Source of the DNA: Stenogyne calaminthoides
Lineage: Eukaryota > Streptophyta > Magnoliopsida > Lamiales > Lamiaceae
NCBI GenBank assembly: GCA_037126765.1
Contig: JBBCBC010000033.1
Coordinates: forward strand, 11,484,085 to 11,548,084
DNA length: 64,000 nucleotides
Reading direction: 5' to 3'
Positions within the stretch are counted from its first letter, which is position 1. Each line of letters starts with the position of its first letter. The notes under the pieces were generated by a model that saw only the letters and a program-made list of their open reading frames with translations, searched no databases and was not told the DNA's origin. Made by a program: the position numbers and the translations under genes. This document shows, piece by piece, positions 32,901 to 43,050 of this stretch.

Positions 32901-34530
32901 GAGAGATTCATGGGGATAGGAGAGTCGTCAGACTTGGTCCCTGGTGAAAATGAATCGGACCCATGGACATAAATGAGGCAATCCATGACAAGGATGTGGA
33001 TTCTTAGCAAACAACAATGGAAGCCGAGATGGGTTTTATGGATCATAATAAGGTGTGGGAGATAGTCAAACCACTTAATGGATCAAACCCATTGGTTGCA
33101 AGTGGGTATACAAGAGAAAAAGAGGACCAGACGGGAAAGTGGAAACTTTCAAGGCTAGACTTGTGGCAAAAGGTTATACTCAGAAAGAAGGGCTCGACTA
33201 TGAGGAAACCTTTTTGCCTGTAGCTATGCTCAAGTCCATCCGTATTCTCTTGTCGATAGCTGCGCATCTCGATTTTGAGATCTGGCAAATGGATGTCAAG
33301 ACCACTTTCCTAAATGGAAGTCTTGAAGAAGATATCTATATGCAACAACCCGAAGGCTTCATTGAAAAAGGCCAATAACATCTAGTTTGCAAGCTCAAGA
33401 AGTCCATCTATGGACTAAAGCAAGCATCGCGTGCTTGGAACCAATGTTTTGATCAGGTTATAAAGTCTTACGGGTTCGATCAAAACGAGTTCGAAAGTTG
33501 TGTGTATAAAAAGCGTGTCAGGACTGCATTGGTATTCTTATTACTATACGTAGACGATATTCTGCTCATCGGAGACGATGTAAAGGTTTTGTCAGACGTA
33601 AGGGCATGGCTGTCAAAATAGTTTGATATAAAGATCAATCGAGATCAAGATCAAGATTAAGATCACATCCTTGGGATCAAGATCAATCAAGATCATACGA
33701 AAAAGATGATAGGCTTATCGCAAGCTTCATATATAGACATTGTCTTGAAGTGTTTCAGCATGCAAGATTGCAAGAAAGGCTTTGTACCTTTCAGACATGG
33801 AATACATCTATCCAAACAAATGTGCCCGAAGACACAAAGGGAGATAGATGACATGAAAGGCGTTCCTTATGCTTCGGCTGTCAGAAGCCTCATGTATGCT
33901 ATGCTGTGTACGAGGCCAGATATCTACTTTGTCGTCGGCATGGTCATTCCCCAACAGTAGCAAGATATCAGAGTAATCTGGGGAAAGAACATTGGACTGC
34001 AATTAAAAATATTCTGAAGTATCTGAAAAGAACTCATGATAGAATGCTGGTTTATCAGTCAGACAGTCTGATTCCCATCAGTTACACGGACTCGAAATTC
34101 CAATTAGACGTAGATTCCAAAAACTATCTACCTCAGTTAGTGTGTTTTCATTTGGGAAGTGTAGCCATGAAATGGACGAGTGTGAAGCAGAAATGCATCA
34201 CTGACTCAACCATGGAAGTCGGGTAAGTACCTGCTTGTGAAGCAGTGAAGGAACCAGTTTGGCTCTAGATCTTCTTAGTGGACTTGGATGTAGTTCTGAA
34301 TTTTTCCAGCAATATCTGCTGGAGGCAGTTACAAATTCAAGAGAACCAAAGAGTCCACGTGTCAAACAAAACACACAGAAGGAAAGAAATCTTAGACGAG
34401 AATTCGTTAAGAGAGGAGATGAAGAGGTGGCTGAGATCGCATTGGAGGATAACCTAGTTAATCTTTTCACAAAGTGTCTGCCTCTGGAAACATTCAAGAG
34501 ACATGTGGGAGGAATGGTTGTCAAGTACGT
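32901..34530 (+). pseudogene. pol: Copia reverse transcriptase and RNase H (A3)
   Basis: RT appears as FKARLVAKGYTQKEG, WQMDVKTTFLNGSLEEDIYMQQPEGF, a TAA at about 33376, LKQASRAWNQ and LLYVDDILLIGDD (catalytic YVDD at about 33545-33560). A short GATCAAGATCAAGATTAAG expansion at about 33630-33690 corrupts the following segment. Then come KKGFVPFRHGIHLSKQMCPKTQ and MLCTRPDIYF. RNase H follows with KYLKRTHDRMLVYQSD and KWTSVKQKCITDST. Frame changes leave no complete enzyme. Confidence 0.9.
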
Positions 34531-34543
34531 AGTCAATCTGCTT

Positions 34544-34662
34544 TGAGTATAAGTGGGAGAGATATTATTAGGTTCGTGTAGGTGACATTAGATGTCACAT
34601 AGATTCTACGCGAGACATGTTGTAGTATACTTAAAAGCAGACTTTGAGTATAAGTGGGAGAT
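34544..34662 (+). promoter_or_regulatory. Duplicated polypurine tract of A3
   Basis: TGAGTATAAGTGGGAGA occurs at 34544-34560 and 34645-34661. The second is one base before the LTR start at 34663. The spacing is 101 bp, against 95 bp in the two other copies. Confidence 0.8.
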
Positions 34663-36086
34663 TGTTGGGGTTATACTGGAAAGTATGCTTTTACTTTGTA
34701 TAACCAGACTGAATTTCTGTCTTATTTGCTTAAATAAATTATTTATCACTGATGCTTTAAATATCATTGAATGTTACATATATTTACTACATAACTGTTC
34801 AATAAATAGTACGTGTTACATTGTAGTTAATTTAGTGATACCAGATCACAGAAGATTAAATTAACAGTCCCTTGTAACTAAAGAAGAATTCACGACCCAG
34901 ATGGAAATGAACAAACCATCGTGAAAGGTTGAAGTGTAAGGCTCAGATTGACTTGTCTTGACCAAGAGATTGCACTAGTGCATTATGATGCACTGAATAG
35001 GACCTATAGGAGGATAAATTCTTCAGTACTGAATATAGAAGAATTAGACCTCAGTGGTTCATTATTTCTTAATCTCCGTCCCTTAAATAGGATCGTGTGG
35101 AATCAATAACCATTTCTTTGACTTATGATGGGAAGAGAATTAGTGAGATTCAATACCTTGTATCTTGGGCAATGTTATTGGTTACACGACGATTGCTAAG
35201 ATTTAATACGGTGAAACGTGTGAAAGTACGTCTTGTTTGATTTGTCCCCTTGGGAGGCTCAGAAGTTTTATCATACCAAATTTTGCAAGTGGAATTAATT
35301 TCCGGTATGGATAATAATGTTGAGCCGTTCCTTGACCAAGGAAAAAGATGTTAATTAATATGAAGCTATTTCAGTGGCCTAAATTAATTAATGGACTGGA
35401 TAATCTTAAACACGGGAAATAATAACTGGGACCCATATTAACAGTAATATGAGTTAAGATGGATAGTGCAATATTAATTATGTAGTGAGATTAATTAATA
35501 TTTATGGGCTTGAATAATATTGTGGCTCAATATTGGAAATTCAAAGTCCATTGGAAGGTCCAATCTTAATTCTCCTAACTCAAGTAGCCCAAACATAAAG
35601 TCCAATAACTGAAAAAGGTGTTTAAAATAAAATAAATTATTGTTGCCTAATTTTTCTATTTTTTTCGAAAAATACATATAAAAGAGGGAGAAAGATTTTC
35701 TTTGAATTTTGTTATGGAATGAGGATAAGTATTCTTGGAATACAAGATTATCTCAATAAATTCAAGAAATCTCCCACTTGGCTATTTGTTGTGAAATTTT
35801 CGAAAATTCCATAACATAAGGAGGAGGAGATTTTATTTGGGAGATATTTTGGGAAATAGAATATATTGGATATATTCAAGATTGTTTCTTGGAGAAGAAG
35901 CAAGGAAATTTCCCAATCACCCAAAAACCCTAAATTTTCGTCCCCCCCTTGTATTATAAATAGGGGATGAATTTTTCATCCCCAATGCAATTCCATATGT
36001 TGGAAAAATTAGAAATCCACAAAGGTGGTGCAACATAATTTTTATTTTTCCTTTTGTTAATTGTTCGTGCAAATAATTCCCCAACA
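34663..36086 (+). repeat. 3' LTR of copia A3 (internally deleted)
   Basis: It aligns with the 5' LTR but lacks the 280 bp equivalent to 29086-29365. The junction is a TTCG (36064-36067) present at both deletion ends in the 5' LTR. TATAAATA is at 35955-35962. It is 1424 bp long. Confidence 0.92.
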
Positions 36087-37000
36087 AATCACTGTTCGAC
36101 ATGATCCGAAAGAAGTCTAAGTTCGAATGGACACCAGAAAGCCAGGAGGCTTTTGATAAAATCAAAGCTTATCTGGCAGATGTAAGCATTCTATCGAAGC
36201 CTTTCCCAGGGAAAAAGCTCTTCTTATACCTCACGGCCTCAGAAACAACTCTGAGTGCAGTACTCGTCCGAGTAGAAGATATGAGTGAATTTCTGATTTA
36301 CTTCGTCAGCCAAATGCTGAAAGAAATCGAGCAGCAATATCCAGTGCTAGAGAAATTAGCATACGTACTAGTCATGAGCGTAAGGAAACTTAGGCCGTAC
36401 TTCTTCGATCATCAGGTCGAGGTCCTCACCTCCACACCTCTAAGGAATGTGCTACACCAACCGGATACAACGGCTAATGCCTCAAATGGGTCATTGAGGT
36501 CGGACAATACGGAGTACCATACTCACCCCGACCGGCCATTAAAGCTCAGGCACTAGCCGATTTCATCGTCGAGCTTACCTTCTCATCAGAGGCCGGGTGC
36601 TCAGACAACCCGCCATGGGAACTATTTGTGGATGGGTCAGCAACCTCCCATAAATCGGGGGCTGGGTTGGTTCTGACAAGCCCGAAGGGTATTTCCTTCC
36701 ACAATGCCATCACTTTAGACTTCCCTGCGATTAACAACGAGGCCGAATATGAAGCACTCATCAGCGGCCTAGAAATGTCGACAGCCATGGGTGTCAAAAG
36801 ACTGCAAGTTCACACAGATTCCCAGCTCGTGGCCTACCAGGTCTCGGGAGAATACGAAGCACGGGACGATAGGATGGCAGCCTACCAAGAGATTGTAAAA
36901 ATGTTGTGTCAAAAGTTTGAACAGATCCATGTCAAACTGATCCCAAGAGAACAAAACTCGCGAGCCGATGTTTTAGCATGACTAGCGACCTTCGAAGGGT
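36087..37000 (+). pseudogene. pol: Gypsy RT connection with two RNase H domains (C2)
   Basis: After the copia insertion the gypsy chain resumes with LFDMIRKKSKFEWTPESQEAF, the usual start of the RT-linked RNase H (36100-36420; FLYLTASETTLSAVLV, EQQYPVLEKLAY, LRPYFFDHQVEVLT). A second, separate RNase H follows at about 36610-36985: LFVDGSATSHKSGAGLVL, NNEAEYEALISGLE, VHTDSQLVAYQV and NSRADVLA, with Asp, Glu, Asp, Asp at the catalytic places. This extra domain is of the archaeal/plant type that marks Tat-lineage elements. A TGA at about 36979 sits where Trp or Arg is expected. Confidence 0.9.
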
Positions 37001-38316
37001 CACTAGAAATAAAGGACGTCACCATCACGACATTATCCCACCCATCCACCACACATGCGGGAATCGCGACCTTAGAAACTCCAACATCGAGATGGATGAC
37101 ACCCATCATTGAATACTTGACAACAGGTCTACTACCAACTGATCGAGTCCAAGCTCAGCAATTACAACTACGAGCCGCACGATACACAATGATCCACGAC
37201 GAGCTGTACAAGCGTGGTTTCAGCATACCCCTACTTTGTTGTATCACACCTGAACAAGGGCAAGTTATCCTGCGAGAAATACACGAAGGGGCATGCAGAA
37301 ACCACGCGGGGGGAGAATCACTGGCCCATAAGGCCACAAGACAAGGATATTTTTGGCCTACGCTAAGGTCCGATGCCATCGTCTTTGCCCGCAAATGACA
37401 TAGATGTCAAATCTATGCCCCTTCCATCAAAGCTGCCCCAGAAGAGCTCACCAGCATCCTCAGTCCTTGGCCATTTGCAAAGTGGGGGATAGACATCATC
37501 GGTCCACTCCAGACGGCCCCAGGCTCGGTCAAATAAGCCCTGGTGGTGGTGGATTACTTCACAAAATGGGCCGAGGCTGAGGCATTAGCGACCATAGATC
37601 AAGATCACGTCATCAAGTTCATATGACGAAACATCATCTGCAGATTTGGTTTACCGCAAGCGATCATATCTGACAATGGTAAACAATTCGACGGCCTCAA
37701 AATCAACACCTTTTTCAAGAAATGGAAGATCACAAAACTCTTCTCTACTCCATATCATCCACAGTCAAACGGTCAGGTCGAGGCGGTGAACAAAATCATC
37801 AAACACACTCTCAAGGCCAAGATTGAGGGAGGAAAAGGAAAATGGTCTAACGAGCTCCCGGATGTATTGTGGGCCTATAGAACGACCTGCAGAAATTTTA
37901 CAGGAGAAACCCCTTACTCACTTGCTTTCGGGACCGAGGCAGTCGTTCCTACGGAAGTCGACTTCCCCAATCTCCGCACAAGTCAAGTCGCCTTCAATCA
38001 CAACGACGAGGCTTTGGCCAGGAATTTAGACCTGCTCGAAGAAAGACGTTTAGAGGCCAACATAAGAAATGCAAGGTACAAGCAAAGGTCGGAGAGGTAC
38101 TATAACTCTAAGTTGCGACTCCGACGTTTCAAAGAGGGAGACTTGGTATTGAAAAATGTACTCGGAGAGTCAAAGGGAGCCCTCGGTCCAAACTGGGAGG
38201 GCCCATTCAAAGTCTCGAGGATCTTACCTAATGGAGCTTATGAGCTCGAACGACTAGACGGCACCAAGGCTCAGTACCCATGGAATGCAACCCATTTATG
38301 GAAATATTATCAGTAG
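37001..38316 (+). pseudogene. pol: Gypsy integrase (C2)
   Basis: The N-terminal zinc region includes IHEGACRNHAGG (His pair) and HRCQIYAP; the first Cys of the CxxC pair is a TGA stop (about 37396). The core has WGIDIIGPL (first Asp, about 37490), ISDNGKQF (second Asp, about 37670) and PQSNGQVEAVNK (Glu, about 37780). Stops at about 37534 and 37624 fit single C-to-T or G-to-A changes. The C-terminal part from 37786 to TAG at 38316 is open, with YRTTCRNFTGETPYSLAFG and GALGPNWEGPFKV, and closes HLWKYYQ. Only a few lesions separate this gene from an intact frame. Confidence 0.92.
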
Positions 38317-38729
38317 GTTCACACCCTTGTAATCAAGTTCCATTTTATCAATAATAATGTCTTTTCTTATTTTCAAAATTCCTATGTAAAACAAAAATTT
38401 GATTATGTAAAGAAAACATAAATTACCCGAGGTACGACTTTCGACATACTGGAGGAAAGATCGCCACCCTTTGAGGAGCGACCTTCCCCAATTATAATAA
38501 TGTCCAATATAAAGTCGCATTAACAATAAGACGACGAGGACTGAGAGGTTATCAGGTCGCATAAGGAAATCAAGTCAACACAACAAATGAATGAAAAAGA
38601 GGAATTTCATTTAAATTGGATAAAGGGCCCGGAGGCTGTTACATGAAAATAACCCGAAGGCAGATACATCAAAATAAAAAAAAATAAAAAGAGAGTACAT
38701 AGAAAGTAAAATGAAAAGGTCGCCTCCCC
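38317..38729. other. C2 sequence between integrase and antisense gene
   Basis: No coding capacity is visible. It holds the 3' flanks of two convergent genes: integrase on plus and the accessory gene on minus, which ends at about 38730. Confidence 0.6.
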
Positions 38730-41174
38730 TCAAAGCCCCGCAGAACTGCCGATCGGCCTCTCCCCGACATTTCCCTCCGTGGCCTCCAGTAAAGGGGTCT
38801 CGAGGATCGACTCAGACCCCGGTTGGACACCCTCTGAGTCAGGGACGGGGCACATGATCCGACTCGGATTGGAAAAAAAGGAAAGGTCGACACCCATGTC
38901 TTCCAAATCCTTGATCTCTAGAAGGACGGTGGGGGCAGGAGGGTATTCCAGGACGTAATTAGATAGCTCTGCGATAAAGGGGCTGAGGTCGCCATCTGGG
39001 TTGGCCTTGTGAAAGACCCGGATGGCCCCGATGTATGCCATCACATACACAAAATTAGCGTTTAGCTCATCGGTCCTCTTAAAGTCGTCCTCTTTGGCAA
39101 CCAGCACCCTCACAGCCTCAGCCAGCTCGCCCTCCAGATCACACTCGCCTTTTCCACCCTCAGCTCGCCTTCGACTTCCGCCAAGCGACCCTCGAGGTTA
39201 GAAAGTCATTGGATCAGCTGGGAGTTGGAGGACTCCAATTTCTTCTGGGCATCGGCCGCGGAAATCAACATCTTAGCCTGATCGGTGACCCTCACTTGTG
39301 CCTTCATCAGCTCGTCCAACTCCGCCTCCAACTGGGCGCTGGTTTTCTCCAGATAGAGGACCCCCTTCTGAGAGTGGGCGAGGGCCGAGTACAAATTGCC
39401 CGTCACCTTCTGCCGATGGGCATTACTATGGTCCGACTGCGTCCATCCCCAGGTCAGATTCTGCAGACCCCTCCAGAGGTAAACGGGCCAGCTCTCAGAG
39501 ACCCCCGCCGGATGACGTGACTCGACCTCAGAAAACTCAGCTCCTCGGGGCCAAACTTATGCGGGGTAAGCTCCGAGCTGCAAAGAGAACATTTAATTCA
39601 ATAAAGCAAAGAGGTGACAAGAACATAAGGACTCACACAATCAGAACTTACTCCTTCAAGCGGTCGGCATCCCAGCCTAACCATGAATCATCCCCCGGGT
39701 GATGGTCCCCCCGGGGGGCAGGGGTAGGCTGTGAGGCTGGCCAAGGCTCTGACCTCCCGGTCCCCTAGCTCATTTCCTCCCTCGCCTTCTTCAGAGCAGG
39801 CTCGGAGCCCAACGAGGCCGGCTCCTTTGACTTCCTCTTGCCCTTATCAATGACAGAGGGACCGATAGGAGTCGAACTCGGAAGAGGGGCATCAACGGCC
39901 ACCACATGCCTCATCTGGCCCAATATCGACTTCTTGCGGGATGCCATGTTCGACGCCAAAGGCTGACGTCGGTAGATGGGGATATCGGGGACTTCCCATA
40001 TAGAGGAAAAGTCAGCTACAAGATAAATGAAAATTCGAAAGCATCAATAAATGTACTCACAGGGAATGTTCAGGTGGTGGGGATATGTGTAGAGTCCGGC
40101 TTTAAGCCGATCGACCTCGGAATTCAAGGAGTTGACGTCGCGGAGGCTCGGAGGAGTGTCGTGGACAATCTTGAAGGCCTCCAAGAAATCCCAATATAGG
40201 TTGGCGGTTTGAGGAGTGAACACTGCAAGAGAGGAAGAGAATTAGATCAGTACGACCTCGGAAGTGTAAGAAGTTAAGATTTACCATGTTCGACCCGATG
40301 CGTATAATCTGTGGGAACCCGAATGGGCAGTGTACTCGAAGGATCCGTGAATTCCCAAGCACCCCCGACAAACCACCATCTCCGGTGCCAGTCGACGACC
40401 TTGTTCGGGATCCCACTCACAAGCTCTCGACCCTTGTGAAGTCGCATGACATTATAGCCGCTGGCTTGGGCGATTGACATCATCACATAAGCGATCTCGC
40501 CAGGGGTCGGCATCCGATGCAGCCCGGCCTGCCACATAACGTTCATGGTAGAGAGTATGTAGCTCCAACCGTTCGGGGTGAATTGTGTAAGACTTTGGTT
40601 CCAGGTCGCCAACAGATGGGAGATGGCCGGGTGAAGGGGAAAATGGATTTCCGCCTCCATGGTATGCTCATTGACCGCAATCATCTCGGGGCACCTTATA
40701 TAGCCGACGAAGGGAGCACACGTGCCGGTCAGATAAGACCGACTTGTACTTTGTAAGGTCGGAAGCCATGTACTCGGAATGAGCCGACCTCCTATAGTCA
40801 TGTTCAGGTCGTTTGTACGGAGCCTGAGCCAAATAGGATTGATAGTTGAAAGCCCGCTCTTAGGCCCCGTAATCCTGGGCCGGGGCCGAAGTACCGGCGG
40901 ATTGTCCCCTTCCTGACGCGGCGGAGCAGAGGGGGCTGGTAACCAGAGCCGGAAGATGAGAGATTTCCTCCAACTCTTGTAAAAATTGCTCGTCTATGCC
41001 CTCAAAGTCCTGAATAATACTCCGAATGCCCACCATCGAGGACCCACCCGTGTGGCCAGCGGCCGAACTGGAGCCATGGTGGCGCCGGAGATAGGTTATC
41101 ACCACATTGTCCTCCTCTGAAGACGAGGAAATCATGGGCCGAGGGACGACGGTCATCGAAGGATCGGTAGCCAT
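38730..41174 (-). pseudogene. Accessory antisense gene of gypsy family C (C2 copy, four exons)
   Basis: On the minus strand ATG at 41174 (MATDPSM) opens exon 1 (to 40285). Intron 1 (40284-40223) has GTAAAT...TTGCAG ends. Exon 2 runs 40222-40061. A short putative intron 2 (40060-40016, GTGAGT...TGTAG) restores the frame but is only 45 bp. Exon 3 (40015-39652) has NMASRKKSILGQMRHVV. Intron 3 (39651-39578) has GTAAGT...TTGCAG ends. Exon 4 ends at about 38730 and carries a coiled-coil-like stretch (QLEAELDELMKAQVR, 39340-39210). The core AVNEHTMEAEIHF...WNQSLTQ...PNGWSYIL matches C1. Lesions are a TAA near 40862, a deletion of about 56 bp near 40690, a TAG near 39767 and a frameshift in exon 4. 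They mostly differ from those in C1, so the ancestral gene was probably intact. Function unknown; Transposase_28-like by pattern. Confidence 0.72.
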
Positions 41175-41313
41175 AGAAGAAAGTATGAAGAGACAAGAGG
41201 ATTACCTGAGGTGAATTTCGTTGGGAATTCAGAAGCTCGCCGAAAATGAGGAAGCTTGGATTTGGGCTGTGTGAAAGTGGGGAAGAAATGGATTGAGTTC
41301 CGGAACCCTAGCT

Positions 41314-41322
41314 CTTCTTATA
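41314..41322 (-). promoter_or_regulatory. TATA box of the antisense gene (C2)
   Basis: TATAAGAAG on the minus strand lies about 140 bp before the ATG at 41174 and is preceded by CTCCTTCTC, as in C1 (15547). Confidence 0.55.
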
Positions 41323-41627
41323 GAGAAGGAGTGGGGTCGAAGTGTAATATGAGCATATTTAGGGCCCCCGGAGGAAACGAAGTAGCACAAGTCGCGTGTA
41401 GTCGACACCACGATCACCAATTGGAGGGGCTTGCGGCGTATGACATCATCTATTTGCCGAGTAATCATGACAGATCCATCAGGTCTCACACCGATTCTAG
41501 GAACCGAGGTGACGATTCACCTCCCCGAGGATGACCATGCATCTCGGGAACGCTTCCTGAGGTCGACTCGCCGTAGGTCGATAAAGTAACTGGTCAAGTC
41601 AAGGCCCCGATGCGAGCACATGACCTC

Positions 41628-41642
41628 GACTTGAGGGGTAAT
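41628..41642 (+). promoter_or_regulatory. Polypurine tract of gypsy C2
   Basis: CTTGAGGGGTAAT directly precedes the 3' LTR and is conserved with C1 (15233-15248, minus). Confidence 0.65.
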
Positions 41643-42221
41643 TATTGTAGCATGAAATAATTGGACATGACGAGGCGACTCTCCGTTATGTTTCTATCAG
41701 AAGAAGCGACTTCATATGAGCTGAGGAGGTCGCAGAGTGACTTGGAAATATACGAAAGTCGCGGAGCGACTTTGGGAAAACCATAGGTTGGAAATGACTT
41801 CAATCCGAAGTTGACGAAGAGATAAACATGGGAAAGATGCGGGCAGTTAATGGAGCAGATATAACGTGGCATAAGCAAGGCAAGTGTATCCAGACGCGGA
41901 AATCACAGATTGACTAAGGAAACCCTAGCACTGGCGGCTGGAGCCTCTGCAAGCCCGCAAAGGAAGCCCAAGAAGATCTGTGACCTAGTTTCTTGTCTAT
42001 AAATACAACTTGTACTATTCATTGTAGAGAGAGCAATCTTAGAATTTTAGGCAGAAAATAATAATAAAATATTCCTGGCTTGGGCGCCCCCAGACATAGT
42101 CTTATTCAAAAGACGATTTGGGTAACCAAACTCGAGTGTTATTTACAATTATAATTTGTTACTTGCTTGATCCGATCCATTGCTTGTGTGTTGCCCTAGA
42201 TGTAAAATCTAGGTTACAACA
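41643..42221 (+). repeat. 3' LTR of gypsy C2
   Basis: It is 579 bp long, beginning TATTGTAGCATG (the first dinucleotide is TA instead of TG) and ending GTTACAACA. TATAAATA is at 41998-42005. The duplicated target AAACG follows at 42222. Confidence 0.92.
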
Positions 42222-42226
42222 AAACG

Positions 42227-43050
42227 CAAGGATCTTCCGAATTTCTGATGAAGTCAAAACTTGATAGCTTCATCAAATCGGATATTCCAACTCCTAGAAG
42301 CTTGCTTCAATCCATAAATGGATTTGTTTAGCTTGCATACTAGATTAGAATTTGGCTAAGATATAAAACCTTCTGGTTGAGTCATAAACATTTCCTTGTC
42401 AATGTTTCCATTGAGGAAAATTATTTTGACATCCATCTACCAAATCTCATAATCATAGTGTGTTGTTATAGCAAGTAAAGTTCGAATGGACTTGATCTTT
42501 GCAACTGGTGAGAAGGTCTCATCACAGTCAATGCCTTCGCGTTGACTATAACCCTTCGCCACCAACCTAGCTTTGTAGGTTTGTACTTTGCCATTTGCAT
42601 CAGTCTTACGCTTGAAGACCCATTTGCAAAATATGTGTCTAACCCCTTTAGGCAACTCAACCAAGTCCTAGACTTGATTTGTGTACATCGAGTACATCTC
42701 GGATTTTATGGCTTCATGCCACTTCCCTGAATCAATATCTGATATTGCTTCAGAATAAGTATTACGATTGTCCTTATCCGGTATGTCCATATTATCATGT
42801 TCCTCCAAGAGGTAACCATATCTAATGGGTGGATTATGATTCCTAATTGACTTACGGAGTTGTGTTTGTGCAAGTTGTACATTCTGATCGTGAAAATTTT
42901 GTGGTGCATCGATTTCATCAATGTCCGGAGAGTCCTCAAGAGCTACACTTTCATGTCTCTAGGGCGGGAGTTTGAACTATGTTGTTCTCATTCAGCCCAC
43001 TTGGAGGTTCTTGCACTGGCAAGCATACTTCAATTACTCTCCCACTGGCT
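42227..43050 (-). pseudogene. pol: Copia reverse transcriptase, N-terminal half (family B)
   Basis: The minus strand reads PKGVRHIFCKWVFKRKTDANGKVQTYKARLVAKG, then YSQREGIDCDETFSPVAKIKSIR (42664-42450), the canonical first third of copia RT. A LKQASR-like segment lies near 42290. The chain breaks at the C2 insertion (DPCV|Y) and continues at 23541. Upstream (42700-43050) is the variable integrase-RT linker. Stops and shifts are present near 42420 and 42670. Confidence 0.85.

Larger units (their letters stand above)
27672..36086 (+). mobile_element. Ty1-copia family A, copy A3 (nested in gypsy C2)
   Basis: This is a full-length structure of 8415 bp: 5' LTR 27672-29384, primer site, leader, gag/PR, INT, RT, RH, duplicated polypurine tract, 3' LTR 34663-36086. 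The 5-bp flanks are AACCA (27667-27671) and AATCA (36087-36091), a target-site duplication with one C-to-T change. Removing the insert restores the RT frame around KP-LFDM. The two LTRs differ by only a few percent by eye, except for a 280-bp deletion in the 3' LTR, so insertion is fairly recent although the genes are broken. Confidence 0.94.
23542..42221 (+). mobile_element. Ty3-gypsy family C (Tat-type), copy C2, with nested copia
   Basis: This is a complete but decayed element: 5' LTR 23542-24119, 3' LTR 41643-42221, and a perfect 5-bp target-site duplication AAACG at 23537-23541 and 42222-42226. Without the 8.4-kb copia A3 inside it, it is about 10.3 kb. The order is gag, protease, RT, RNase H, second RNase H, integrase, then a 3.3-kb region with an antisense gene. 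The second RNase H and an extra ORF region before the 3' LTR are known traits of the Tat lineage (Retand, Grande, Ogre and relatives). It sits in the RT gene of family B. Confidence 0.93.

Noticed and set aside
40016..40060. Intron 2 of the antisense gene as certain
   Set aside because: It is 45 bp, short for a plant intron, and the matching acceptor in C1 reads GG instead of AG. Kept only as putative.
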